The translations under genes were made by a program, and so were the position numbers. From Krasilnikovozyma curviuscula (Eukaryota > Basidiomycota > Tremellomycetes > Cystofilobasidiales > Mrakiaceae), in the NCBI GenBank assembly GCA_014825775.1, contig MVAQ01000166.1:1-48122 (forward strand): a stretch of DNA of 48,122 bases, given 5' to 3'. This document shows positions 21,893-33,456 of this stretch, piece by piece. The stretch's first letter is position 1. Every line of letters begins with the position of its first letter. The notes under the pieces were generated by a model, which saw nothing but the letters and a program-made list of their open reading frames with translations, was not told the DNA's origin and did not search any database.

Positions 21893-23812
21893 CTAAAGTC
21901 TTTCAATCCAACCAAGATCCAGTCCTTCCATAGCAGCACGTCTAGGTTGAGGGTAAGCCAAGTTGCTCTCGTGAAGGAACTTCCCTATTCGATCGCATAC
22001 CTCGAGTGGATAGCTGAGGGTTTCTGGAGCAGACGACCGCGAGAAAGTTGAAACCAACTGCGAAGCACTGTTATTAAAACGGAGATTACAGTCGTTTCAG
22101 CTATGTTTGTCTCGATATTGATAAACAGATGTGAGGGAAACTCACATGGTCGCCTCTTCTGGTAGGACTTTGAAAAATACTTTAGCTGCCTTGAAAGAGC
22201 GGGGGGTATCATGGTTGTTCGTTGAAATTGTGATGGATGGGTTGAAGAGCCAAATCTGCAATATATCCCAACCAGACGCGCGTTAGGGTGGATGGATTGG
22301 CTGGAGAAATGAAAATTAATTACTCACCATGATCTTCTCTTTCCCGTTGTCCTCATCCGCTATTAAGAATCGATATGTACGGTGAACATTCACAAGATCC
22401 AGCATATCAAGGGTAACAAACATGCTTAGATTGGTCTTCAACAGCTCACTAAGAAATCGCAAGTTGTACTGTCAGTTCAAAAGAAATTTAGATATACAAT
22501 ATTCAAATAGACTTACGACCCATCTTTGAGAAAAGGCGAAATAGCATACTTCGGGAAGCGGTAAGTGTACGTTGGAGGATCAGACAGATGGGTGATTCTC
22601 TGAGCTGTTGTCTCTCCACAGCGACATCGCATTGATTGCCATTGTGCGGTCTAAAAATCAGCACCAAGGATTATTAGCAAACCGAATAAGAGAAAACAAA
22701 AACGAGACAAGAAGGGAGAATAAGTGTTAAGAGGATGTAGGTTCGCCTGTAGCTCCAGACGCTTGAAGCTTTTGACATCAAGAGTTGTTTGTAGAACCAA
22801 TGTAAATGTCGGACGCTTTGTATCAACCAAAAGACACCAAAATGTCTTGTTCGATCTCCAAGTACCAAGTGATACAACCAACGATAGTACCATTGAAACC
22901 AACAAGGGTTTCATTGGACCATTTCGAGAGCCAGCACAAGGAGTTTGGAGATGAACCATCTGTGGACGCAGATGACGGTCTTCTTTTGGCCCTTTCTCAG
23001 AAACAACAAAGAAAAAAAAGAAAAGAGAACAAGAACAAAGAGACTCAACCACAGAAGTTTACTCACCTCATCACCTCCAGCCAACTCCAATTCAGAATCC
23101 ACCCTTACATCTCCACCTTCAACTAAAAAGTAGCCTCCCCCCACAAGAACTTCGCCTTTTCTTGGAAAGAACCTCAAATCTACATCGAGTTTCTGCTCTG
23201 CATGACACATCCAAGCATCCATCAACTCGGTCCAGTGCTCACTTGGAAGATCTCGATAGACAAGTCTTGATTGTCCTTGTTCATTCACAAGAGGTCCAAG
23301 GATTCTTTGCCGACACATAGAACACTGGAAAGACGACGGTGGAGAATTTGTGAGATCAGGGGCTGAATATATCGTGTTGGCTCCGAGAGTACTTGATGAC
23401 GGCAAACTTGTCCTGAAATGAGAGAGAGGTATTCCAGCTAACTTGAGTTCGTAGTACCCGTCGCGCCTGAAAACTTTGAGGTTAGATTGACCTGGCACAG
23501 CTTCTCCTGGTAGAGACATGCTGCAAATAAACAGCCCACTGGAAGATTTGATAGAGAGTTTGGTCGGGTCGGTGGGGTTTACTTCTGCTTTGAGGTCGCC
23601 GCCATCGATGTGATTCCAACGTGTAGCTAAGGTGAAGACCACTTGGATAGTTTTGATACTCTCTTGAAATTCGCTGATATATGATGCGGCGGTGTCTAGA
23701 CAAGGGAAATTAATCAAGTGATAACAAGGGAGTCAGAACGAGCGTTGTCACAGGATAGCAACTGATGATAGGGAAGAAGCCTATCACACACAGTGACGGA
23801 TGGAATCATCAT
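21893..23812 (-). CDS. HECT-like E3 ligase / E2-binding protein (UBE3D/Ipa1 family)
   Basis: Members of this family bind ubiquitin-conjugating E2 enzymes and act as atypical HECT-like E3 ligases (human UBE3D, yeast Ipa1). The preferred start is at 23810-23812 (MMIPSVTVCDRLLPYHQLLS), joined by a 54-nt intron to TAASYISEFQESIKTIQ; this start is inferred from frame continuity. Family landmarks are the cysteine motif QCSMCRQRIL, the signature LPSEHWTELMDAWMCH, a later CRCG pair, LFNPSITIS and the C-terminal block LPEEATMLVSTF...RRAAMEGLDLGWIERL with a stop at 21893-21895. At least seven exons. The product is likely cytosolic or nuclear. The gene lies head-to-tail after the unknown gene at 24045-26168 with only 232 bp between, so a mis-split of one longer gene is possible but not needed. 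Confidence 0.8.
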
Positions 23813-23959
23813 GTATTAAGTACAAGTTGATAAAAATCATCGTGAAGGAAACAATTGAGGTAAAAAAAGAGTTGAAATCGTGGTTCGTCCGATGGTGTCG
23901 TTACAATCGTTAGGAAGAAGATGGCGAATTAAAATGAGGGATGAGGGGAGAAGAGATGT

Positions 23960-23965
23960 CACGTG
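23960..23965. promoter_or_regulatory. CACGTG E-box in a short intergenic gap
   Basis: An exact CACGTG lies in the 232-bp gap just upstream of the UBE3D-like gene. It is the element predicted for bHLH factors with the H-E-R basic region seen in the two ARID-bHLH proteins of this window. A six-base match can occur by chance. Confidence 0.3.
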
Positions 23966-24044
23966 GTTGAAATTTAGATCCGTGCAGGACAAATGTGATT
24001 GAGACGTGCGGCTGCAGGTCGTAGGTATGGGTGGAGATGTAGGA

Positions 24045-26168
24045 TCAGAAAGTTGCGAGAATGGTCGTACCTCCTGAAGGTTCCAAATTTGCATTCGCAT
24101 TACTTTGTTGAAAGTTTGTGGTATTCAAAGGCATGTTCTTAGGACTGCAAGAGGATGAGCTGCCAGGTGAAGACGAGGCTGGACGATGCACTGAAGAAAC
24201 CAAATTTCAGAGTCATTTGAGTGTCTACCCACTTAGACATACAGACGATTAGAAAAACCAGAGACGTACACTCTTTGATGAACTCGTTGACAGTGATGGG
24301 TTCTGTCTGGTCCAGAAGACGAGTGGTGGGGTAAGCATCTTGATCTGATAATCGACTCGCACCGATAATCTCTGCGATACCGTTGATGAATTTTCCTTGC
24401 TGCAAAGTCGCCCAACAAAACCCAGTTAAAGCATCCGCCACAAAGAAGCACCAAAAGGAGCCAAAAGGATTACCTAGGAACTGGAACTCACGTTGGCTTC
24501 AGTTGCGGTCAAGATCTTCGCCTGATTTGGTCCTCTAGAGCTCTGAGCATCCAACCGTTGTCCGTGAGCTCTCTCGATTCTGTCCCAAATCCTCCCAAGT
24601 TCTTCTTCCTGTTCAGCTACATTTCTTCGTTTTCCTTTCCTCTTTTCGATGAAGATCTTAGATCCATCAGCAACTTGATCACTCATCTTTCCTCTCCCGA
24701 TCATTTTATCCATCTCGGCGTCGCTCATCTCTCCTCTCGTCATCGTTGATGGTTTAAAAGACGGTGATGGTTTTAGTTCCGCTCGTTGATTTGAAAGTTG
24801 AGGTGCAACTTGGTACAGTCGATCGATCGCAGACGTGACGGATTCGAAATCGGCTCTGAGCTTTTCGTTCGAGTGGGAATGCTGCATTGTTGCTGCAGTG
24901 GAAGCGGAGGGCTGTTGCTTCATGTCTGGTGATCGGACCCCAAGTGCTGATGGTGGGTCGTACGTTGGAAGGTGGAGATGATTGTCTCCGCTGATGTTGC
25001 GGTAAAGGTGGAGATCTTCGTACCCAGGTGGAAGTGTACCAGGGTCGGACACCAGGTCGAACTCGTCGAAATCGTGGTCAACTCCATCGTGGTTCTCATC
25101 TTCGTCTATACCAAAGAATGGTCCTGCTATTTTCTCACGACACAAGTTGTGGACCACCTCTAACAGAGTGTCGATCCTTGTCCATATCAGTTCCGTCTGC
25201 ACAACCTTGATGCTTTTATTGCTAGCGGATGTAGATGCTGCACCTAAAGCTGATAAGGTGGCTGTTGAGCTTCGTCTTCTACTAAATTGAAGATTCTTGA
25301 CCTGTTCCTTGAGAGAAGAATAAGGGTTATTATTGTTGCGAGCAACCCCTCCTGCCGAGGATTGTCCTGAAGCAAATGGATCTGAAGATGATCTTTCCAT
25401 GTCGGAGGAAGTGAGTCTGGTGAAGACGGGCGAAGCATCTTTACTTGAGAGTGCTGAGTTCAAGCCTGACGGTGTTTCGATTCCGGCGGAGGTAAAGAGC
25501 TGAGCCGTTGAAACAAGGAGCTCGCTGAGCGATAATGCTAAATCTTTGTCTTCCTCCTCCGAGATACAGTTCAGTAGCCTCAATACATGAAATTCAACTT
25601 CTCTAGCCAATGAAGCTTCCGTGGTAGGGATAGCAGATTGATCCTCAGTAACAGCAGTTACCGTGTCTTCCGTCGCTCGAAGGTTGGCCAGGAGGGGGAC
25701 CAAAGGTAGATCATTCAATGAGGTTTCAGATAGGCTACTGAAGCATTGACTTTTTGGTTGGGGTACGGCGTGGAATAGGAGCGAGTTCAGCGCAATGGTA
25801 CACGAGTGCTAGAGTGAAACGAAAGGCCAAGTGAGACTTGACGATCAATTTCCTGATGTGTAAACCTTCTCGCACCTGGACAGATAATAAAGTATTAAGT
25901 ACCTGAAGATGGAAGGAGCAGTATGTTACAAAATGGTTTCATAAATGCAAGCAGTGAGAAAAGTTGAAACGCTCACTTCGACAGCGTCGTCCGCTACCTG
26001 TTCCTTTGGAGTGGTCAGCTGGGCTTCAGCATTACCCAATTCCCCTCGAAGCTCTACCAGTTCACTCATCGGGAAAGGTTCAGGAGCCTGTTCCAGCTGG
26101 TCAACTTCAAGTTCGTCTCCCAGGTCGATGACATTGCTCGTGATTACGGGTCGTTCCAGCGTTGCCAT
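24045..26168 (-). CDS. Conserved-looking unknown protein, about 560 residues
   Basis: No family is recognised. The start at 26166-26168 gives MATLERPVITSNVIDLGDEL, followed by an acidic/Gln-rich helix. A 27-nt in-frame microexon (25876-25902, VLNTLLSVQ) bridges to HSCTIALNSLLFH. Then comes a helical block with DLALSLSELLVSTAQLF, a Ser-rich stretch, IWTRIDTLLEVVHNLCREK, an acidic segment, LPPGYEDLHLYRNIS, and IDRLYQVAPQLSNQRAEL. Towards the C-terminus are basic and coiled-coil-like stretches (KRKGKRRN, EELGRIWDRIERAHGQRL), then GKFINGIAEIIGASRLSDQD and PITVNEFIKE. The alternation of helices and disordered linkers suggests a scaffold or trafficking adaptor, but this is only a guess. The last exon ends PSGGTTILATF at a stop at 24045-24047. 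A splice donor at GGAGGTACG in that exon could instead extend the gene. Confidence 0.7.
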
Positions 26169-26643
26169 TCAGCCAGGATTCCAATGAGAAGCAGAGTTCT
26201 GGTCGACAGCAGGACCTACTGTTTATCTCTGGGGCAGAGATGAAAGAAGATGGAACAACCGGGAGAACTCAGATTTAGCTTTGGGCGTTAGGATCGTGCT
26301 GAAGAAGGGCCTGGACGCTGCGCTTTGACTTTTTAAGTGGTTGTTTTTTCTCGGTTTGGCTAGCCCCACAGCTCTCCAAGTTACAGAGATTCTATTCAGT
26401 CAAGAGATCGGGCACTCTTTCCGTAGAATATCGCCGTGGAATGGGAAATGCGCCACTTTCACGTCGAGCTTCCTGGTCCTCTTCGACGACACGAAGTCTC
26501 TGGAGACACCGCTCGCGAAGCCTTCAATTCAGTGGGCTCTTTTCACAAGCTGGCAACGTGTCAAGCGTTCCCGGCTTCTTATCTGGTAGCTTTATTTCGT
26601 GAAGAACTTCGCTTTCGTTGGTTCGAGGGCGCAGCTCTTTGCC
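26169..26643. promoter_or_regulatory. Divergent promoter and 5' UTR region
   Basis: A gap of 475 bp between two divergently oriented genes. The right part (about 26430-26643) is probably the 5' UTR of the Ser-rich gene, because its first intron starts at 26646. An open frame from 26436 runs through it but is not supported as coding. Confidence 0.45.
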
Positions 26644-28936
26644 ATGTGAGTTTAGACCCCCTGGGCCATGTTTTCAAAGTGTGGTGAAGTCTGAATGCTT
26701 TCTTTGGTCCAACTCAGGGCACCACCCGTTATACCAACGTCGACTTCCTTGAAGGAAAGACTCAACAAGCTAAGCTTAGCTTCGTCGAGCAGTTCTTCCT
26801 TATCCCACAATGTTTCGACACGACCCGGTAACTCGGTCTCCACAATTCGCTCTAAGTTCGATAACGACGATAGTCCTCTGCTGTTACCTGGTCAGAATTC
26901 TACAGGGAGCAAGAAGGAGAACAGAGGGCTAGTCGGTAACCGCATTCCCAGCGCTGGAAGAGAGGGATTTGGCGTAACTCCAGGAAGGGTTTACAGCCAG
27001 GGAAGCTCGAGCGGTGCTGCTGCTGGGGGCAGCAGCAACGGAGCTAGTGGATATATTTCCAGACAAAGATCAATCTCTGGAACTTCAACGCGCTCAACAT
27101 CGTCTTCATTCGACTTCCTACCACCACCAGCACCCCAATCACCTGCTGCTTCGACAGAGAGCTTCAGCCACCCGACCTCCTATGGGATGTTAGGACGCCG
27201 AACAACTTCTTTTTCTTCTTCATCCGGGTTTTCCACACGTAGTCAAACGCCTGATATTTCCACCCTCTCAGCGACGACACCACCACCTGCGACAGAGAGG
27301 TCTACCGGACTACTTCCTGTTGTCGATGAACACTTGACGCCAACACCGAGAAAGGAATCATCGTCGCTTCCTTTGATGTCACCCCCTCCTCTGGAAGAAG
27401 AAGATACGAAAGTGAGCGATATAGAGGCGGAGAACGAGAACTACCAGATGGAAGAAAAGAACGAGGTTGACATCGCTGAGCCAGTTCTCAAATTGGCAGT
27501 AGCATTTGCAGAGGTTGTCTCTCCTCCTGAAACTGTACAGGAAGATATCAACGCGCCAATCGAAGAGGCAGTCCTGGGCGATAGTGCCGTTTCAGAAGCT
27601 TCTGTCAAGAAGGAGGAACAAGCGAAGGCTGAAGAGAAGATGTTCTTATCGGAGGATCTTTCACTTTCTGACGTAGAAAAGAGCATGGCTGCAGCTGCTG
27701 GTACTGATTATCTTGCAGCCGAGAGTGTCTTAGCGGAGGAACGGGAGGTAACGAAGAGCGCGTCGAAAGAGCAGGAAGATCTGGGGTTAGCGCTAGCTGG
27801 GGCCAATACGTCAGAATCGCCAAATGAAGAGAAGCAAAAAGAGCTGCCCCTTCCAAACTCAGCTGTCTCAACTTTAGACGCTCCTGGAATATCCCCGCCT
27901 CACAATAACTCACATTTACCCGTTAAGGATCTTCCCGCTCCATCGCTTCCAGCTACTCCAAATGAAACATTATCTCGACCTGCCCCCTCATCACTACCAG
28001 ATCTTCAATTATACACCAGCACTCTTAGCACTCACCCGCTGAGTCCATCGTCCTCAAGCAACCAACAGCCATTGCACTCTCTGGGACAAGACTATGGAGA
28101 TGTAGTGTTGGACATCAAGAATACACCCATTGAAGAACTTCCAATTCCAGGTGGGTTCTTTCCAACACCCCCTTCGGGGCTCCGTCGTTTTACGCCCACG
28201 ACGGTGCACAACCAAAGGCTGATACACAGGACAACTTCATTTGAAATATCTTCTCCTTCTTCCCCCAGTATCAGATCAGTCTGAGGTAGATCTACCAATG
28301 GAAGCACCTGCAGCTCTCTCTCTCTCAGAGGTCAAAGAGCAGGAAGAAACAGCCTCTGCGAAGCTGAGTTTATCACCACGGAGCAGACCACCTCCACTGC
28401 AGGACACACCACTACCATCACTCATAGCACATGATCCTATCTCGTCGCCTTCGCCGCCTTTGGATATGTCATATTTCTCGAAGGCCTTCCCAACAGCTCC
28501 ATCATCATTACCATCATCTCATGCCACTACTGTATCTTCGGGCTCTCGGCCTCAATCTCAGCCACAACAACAAAAATCACGAATATCTAAGGACCTTAAT
28601 GAACTAGGAACAGTAACGATCCAACGACGACCTTCAATAACATCTGCAGGATCATCTTCACCACCTCCACCATCATCTCCAACGCCCTCTTCTTCCAGCG
28701 TCAAATCACGATCATCCTCGCGCCGAAGTGTCATCATAACACGGTCGAGCTCACGTAGAACCATCGTCTCCTCGTCCCCGAAACCCAGGCCGTTAAGCTC
28801 GATACCCTTCCCAACGACGTATCCGACAACGAGCCCAACGAAAAAGACGAAAAGCCCTTTGGAGCTCGACTCGGATGATGAGGCTGATATGCCTGGGAAT
28901 AGCGGATTTGCTATCATATTGAGTGGGGGACAATAA
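26644..28936 (+). CDS. Ser/Pro-rich protein of unknown function; start codon split by an intron
   Basis: No domain is recognised. The preferred start is an ATG whose AT lies at 26644-26645 and whose G is at 26718 after a 72-nt GTGAGT..CTCAG intron, giving MAPPVIPTSTSLKERLNKLS in a GCCATGG context. An intronic ATG at 26695 (MLSLVQL) is the alternative. After a short helix (LKERLNKLSL), the rest is low-complexity and probably disordered: Ser/Pro-rich, then a Glu-rich region (about 27390-27850), then Ser/Pro-rich again. An intron at 28151-28268 shifts to the second long frame and joins ELPIP to VSDQSEVDLP. C-terminal features are DLNELGTVTIQRRPS, repeated SRSSSRR / RSSSRR motifs and a final SDDEADMPGNSGFAIILSGG with stop at 28934-28936. 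The arginine-serine patches suggest phosphorylation. Function unknown; about 710 residues. Confidence 0.75.
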
Positions 28937-29236
28937 ATTGTAAAAACGATGGTTTCTTGCGAGCTGTTGGTGAGGGAAGAATAAGAAAGAAAGTGAAGAC
29001 CACTTTATTTTTCCATTTCTGAGCAACACAAATCCATCATCAACCAGCCGTTGCAAATCAATTCTATCTGGCTATCGAAAGCTGTGTCTCTTCAGGTCAC
29101 CGAAGCGTCAGTCCCATCGAATGTTTTGAGTGCCACAGCCAGGTTTCGCATACGTCAGGACTTCTGCATCTGGACAGTTTGGCACAAACCTCATTCACGC
29201 TCTCACAGTCTATTTGGGTCTGCTATACCAAGAATC
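28937..29236. other. Intergenic region
   Basis: A gap of 300 bp between two plus-strand genes. It must hold the end of the Ser-rich gene transcript and the promoter of the hydrolase gene. No motif or gene is seen. Confidence 0.4.
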
Positions 29237-30849
29237 ATGACAAGTATAACCAAAGCTTGGGTCCTTGGCCCTCTGAACACGCCCTTCTACTCGCAAACCT
29301 GGGAGGTTGAGAATCCTGTTGGAACAATCGTGTTTGTTCACGGGTCAGTAAACAAAACGGTCTCCTTGCTTCTGCTGTGATATTTCTTTGGCATTCCACT
29401 GATCGAGACTCTATCCCTCATGATGTTGGTGTTGTTCACGGCTGTTGCTGCGTTCTTATTCGCTCATACCGACCTGCTACATTTCCCCATGGATTTCTGG
29501 GCTGCTTCTACAACGCGGAACCGAACTTCTACAGCTTTGCAGAACATGTGGGTAGATACGACAAATACTTCAGCTTACTCTCCAGCCTCTCTAAGCACAA
29601 AATCTTTGGATTCGACCAACGAGGTTTCGGTCGCACGTCACATGAAGCTAAATCCTCTAGTGCGGTGGAATCGCTGAAGGCTTCAGGAGTCGATACCTCA
29701 AAGTTGAACTGGAGTAAGAAGAGAAGTACACATACTGACTTGCAGTTGGAGGATATCGCATATTTCATCGGTGTCGAGGCTCAGAAAACTCAAGACGGTA
29801 AAGTTTGGGTCTACGGACATTCAATGGCTGGTCTCTTTTTCCTTCTATAGTGCCAATCAGAACTGCAACTAACTAATTGGATCCTTACGAACTTCAACTA
29901 GGGAGGATTTCTTTCACTTTACACTCCGACATCGCCTCTCACTTCGAAAATCGTTATCCCTCAGCTGAAAGGTGTCATCGCATCGAGTCCTCTCATCAGA
30001 CAGTCCAAGGAGGCTCCTATCTGGCAACTCAAGCTTGGTACTGCTGCTGCTAGCATCTTGCCAAATTTCAACATTCCAGCACCTGTCATTTTCGAGGTGA
30101 GTTACTTTAAGAATCCGGCTATGACTGCGGACTACACGCGAGCATTTGCTATTGGGAATACTGATTGCTGTCATTTTGTCGTGCTGGTGGTATCGGATGG
30201 CAGGACCTTTCGCACGATGTTGCCATCCAAGAGGACAACAGAAACGATCCTCTTTGCGCTCAAACTGGATCCGTGAGCCAAGCTCATCTTATTGACAAGC
30301 CTCAAACTTTACCACAAGTAACTGAACCTTCTGTTTATTGTTTTAGCTCCGTGGGATCTCGTCGATGTTGTTATCTGGTAAAGCCTTTGCTGCCTCTCCA
30401 CCACCATGGCCAGCACAAGTTGCTTTGCTCCTCATTCACGGAAGTGAGGACAAAGTTACTTCCCATGATGAAAGTAAGAAGTTTTTTGAGACCATTGTCG
30501 ACCCTGAGGTGGGAGGTGCGAAGAAGAAGTTCAGACCATTCCATGTAAGTTTGTTCTCGCATCATTTGAAGGTGATATGGTGTCCTGGAAACCAACTGTT
30601 CGCCTTTACTCTTTTTGCTCGTCTCCGATTTTGTAGGGAGGGTTTCACGAACTGCACAATGAACCAGATGGAGTGATGGAAACCCTTGCTCAAGAAGTCG
30701 CGGAGTTTATTGCAACTCACAACACTCAAGCCGCCTTCGAATCTTCAAGCACACCTCTCCCAGTTGCAGTTCCTGAAGAAGCAGAAGTTGCCGGGGTGCC
30801 CGCTCCTGCTTCTGCTGTTGACAGTGAGGTCGCCGCTCCCAAGTTGTGA
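29237..30849 (+). CDS. Alpha/beta hydrolase, monoglyceride lipase / lysophospholipase type
   Basis: Serine hydrolase of the Hydrolase_4 type, which cleaves monoacylglycerols or lysophospholipids. The start at 29237 gives MTSITKAWVLGPLNTPFYSQ. The oxyanion region IVFVHG-FLGC is joined over an intron and followed by FGFDQRGFGRTSH, the DxRGxGxS hallmark. The nucleophile elbow is GHSMAG, with the Ser intact; an intron falls inside it and the acceptor GGGAG keeps the frame into FLSLYTP. The catalytic Asp is in HGSEDKVTSHDES and the His in GFHELHNE. The order and spacing match yeast Yju3. After the hydrolase fold there is an extension of about 50 Ala/Glu/Pro-rich residues ending VAAPKL, stop at 30847-30849. 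At least six exons. No signal peptide is apparent, so it is likely cytosolic or on lipid droplets. Confidence 0.85.
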
Positions 30850-31096
30850 GAAGGAGGTAAGACGGTGGGGATTTCAGTTGGTCTTAGGAAGTCGAGGTCG
30901 CGATCCATGTATCCTTTTATTCTTCACTTCCTTGGCAGTTGAGTGGGCTTAATTTGGAAGCCTGGTGCAAGATAGCGTCCTTGCTGAAATTGAGACGCGC
31001 TGCTGGCGGCTGGTCTCTTCCAAGCACTCACTTAGTCGCCAAATTGGTTCCTTTTTAGTCAGCTAATGAATTATCTGGCATAGAATTCCTCGCAAA

Positions 31097-33456
31097 ATGC
31101 GTCTTTTGTCGTTCTCTAGGCTTCCGTTACCGGTCAAGCTGGTGGTCTTGGGTCTCATTCTGACGGTGCTCTCGTCAATCTTCGGTGTCTTCGCTCCAGC
31201 AGCCAAACCTTCACGATATACAGCGCCACCGAGTACTCAGCGTGGAATACTACGAAGTAGGCTCGCTAGAGTCCCTGGCTTCAGAAGATACAGCGGGGAA
31301 GGCGACACTGGTCTTTCCTCCTCTACGCGCGCGAAGGAGGCTCACCATTTCATTGGAAGATTGACCCAGTTGGAGAATGTTGGGGCAACCTTGCAACGAG
31401 ATGAAAGGAAAAGGCGTGTCGTGATAGGGACGTCTGCAGAGAAATCTGACGGGGTAAGTAACCCGCTTGGCCTTTCACAACTGGCTATACAAGTTTCTCA
31501 TCAGAACCGCTTTGTGGGGAACTACCTTTCACCCTCCAGACTCTCCTGCTATCACTTCTTCAAACTTTGTCTCTGGTTTCATCCCACAGGAAAACTCCTC
31601 ACCCAGTCGAAACGGTTCTTCATACGCCAGGTCTCGCGAAGTCTTTACTCGCAATGGACGAATTCCAAGCACTCAACGTGGAACTGTTTCCAATAGAAGG
31701 TCTGCTATCTAGCGTGGAAGGCTACAAGTGGAATAACGAAACGAAGAAGGAGGATGAAAAGGAGAAGATCTTCATGCATGGCTTGAGAGCCGATTTGGTC
31801 ATCTTGACCAACTGTGACATCGAGTAAAGTCATCATCTTTCCAACATCGTGTTGTAGTATATTCTCTGATCCTTGTTATCTTCCAATTAGCTTACCTGTT
31901 TATGGATCCGCACTCCTGAAACTGCACGCTGCGCGACCACCGGACCAGAAATTCTCAGTGGCTTGTTTGGCGAAAGATTTCTCGAGGGGAGCTAGTGGGA
32001 AAGGTATTGATTGGGTGGTGGAGCATCTAGAAGATTGGGCCAAGGAAGGCGGTCTCGTGAGTGCTCTGCGGCTTTCGCTATCGCATATTGCCTGTGCCAA
32101 ATAGCTGACTTTCTTTGGATTCTCTTGAAAATACAGAGGATTCTCATGCTATCTGACCAGTGAGCACATTTACAAATACATTCACTTGAAGCACTGGATT
32201 ATCTAAAGCCCTTCTTACTTTCTAAAGTGCTGCCGAATCGATGCAAAACCACTTCTTGATGCTGGCAGATAGCATCGGCACCTATATGTCAGGATTCGAG
32301 TTCGTTCCAGTAGATATCTACGTCCCATTCCTTCAACTTCAATCATTCAACACTACTCCGTCCGTTGACCCACTCCCAGAAAACAGATGGATACCAACAC
32401 TACCAGGCTCTAAGAAAAGTAGATTCTCGTCATCTGCAGGCGCTAAGCGATCCAAGCCGTTGAGCGATGCTGCTATCGTTGGAGATTTTAACTTAGCGAA
32501 GAGAGATTACACCAGGGTTCTTGATGAGCTTGAGGCTGTGCTCAAAGGTGCGTCACAAGTGTTTTTGCGCTTGAACGTTTCCTATTGTCAGCAACTAAGT
32601 ATGGCCCTCCTTTATCCCTAGCTAATCCGGAAATCTGGGGCTATAAGCTAGCAGAAGATGGATCCTACAAAGCAGTTATACCAAAGCAACAGACTCTTCC
32701 AGAAACTCTTCAAGGTATTCCAGCCATTGGGCGGGACTCGGCTGATGGTAGTATTCAAAAACCAATCTTGGCGGATACTTCCAACATACCGGGAATTTCA
32801 GAAGCTGCCCCACCGTTCACTCTCCATCTCCTTGGTCTTGGTATGGCGTCCTCTAAGCTTGCGATTCCAGACACCTTGAAGGAAATCGTCAAGCTCCATC
32901 TTGGATTGAACTACACTGAGTTCTGGACGCTGATGAACCAGATGGATGTGATGGTTCCAGCCTGGAAAGACCAAGGATGTGAGTATCCTCCTTTGATAAT
33001 GATTCAGGTCAAAGTAATACTAATTTGCTAACATATTGCGGCTGTTCGTTGCTGAACAGATTACTCGGATGTATCGTCCATTGACGTTCCTGTAAGATAC
33101 TGCCGGTGCTCCCATCGTTTTCCTTCTCTTTTGCTGAATCTTCTTGTCGTGGTGTCCTCTAGATCGCTCTTTCGACACATACACCCATCCTCTTCTCACC
33201 ACGGCACTTGGCCCTCTACCCGATCCTCACCTCTTCAAATAAAGCCATACAACCTTACATCCTTCGACCGCAATCAATATCCGAAGTCGAAGCACTCAAA
33301 GTCTTGCGATCGCCGTCGAGCACCCCCCTGTCGCAGCAGGCGTCAGAGGTTAGCAGAGCGTGGGTGGATACAAACGATGACTGGATAGAAGTCATCAACC
33401 CTATTAGAGATTTGAATGAGGTCACGATGAGGAAGGTGTTGGAGGGAAGGTTGTAA
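31097..33456 (+). CDS. Type II membrane GT-B-like glycosyltransferase
   Basis: The start at 31097 (MRLLSFSRLPLPVK) is followed directly by a hydrophobic segment, LVVLGLILTVLSSIFGVFAP, which fits a Golgi/ER signal anchor. The lumenal part resembles fungal GT1/GT4-like proteins: DLVILTNCDIE, RILMLSDHAAESM (rebuilt over an intron at CA-GTGAGC), FVPVDIYVPF, IVGDFNLAKRDYTRVLDELE, then PPFTLHLLGLG, NQMDVMVPAWKDQGYY and RHLALYPILTSSNKAIQPY. The ordered motifs (LSxHxAxS, G.F...RDY..., P.....Y...) match what I recall of this family, but donor and acceptor sugars are unknown. The final exon ends VLEGRL with stop at 33454-33456. Eight or so exons. The junction after EKSDG (about 31455) is the least certain, because two acceptors keep an open frame. 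Confidence 0.65.

Noticed and set aside
26436..26687. Open frame MEWEMRHFHVEL... that can splice into a further 40 codons after 26717
   Set aside because: It would run in a different frame over the start of the clearly coding Ser-rich gene, ends soon, and has no family features. The region is better explained as 5' UTR.
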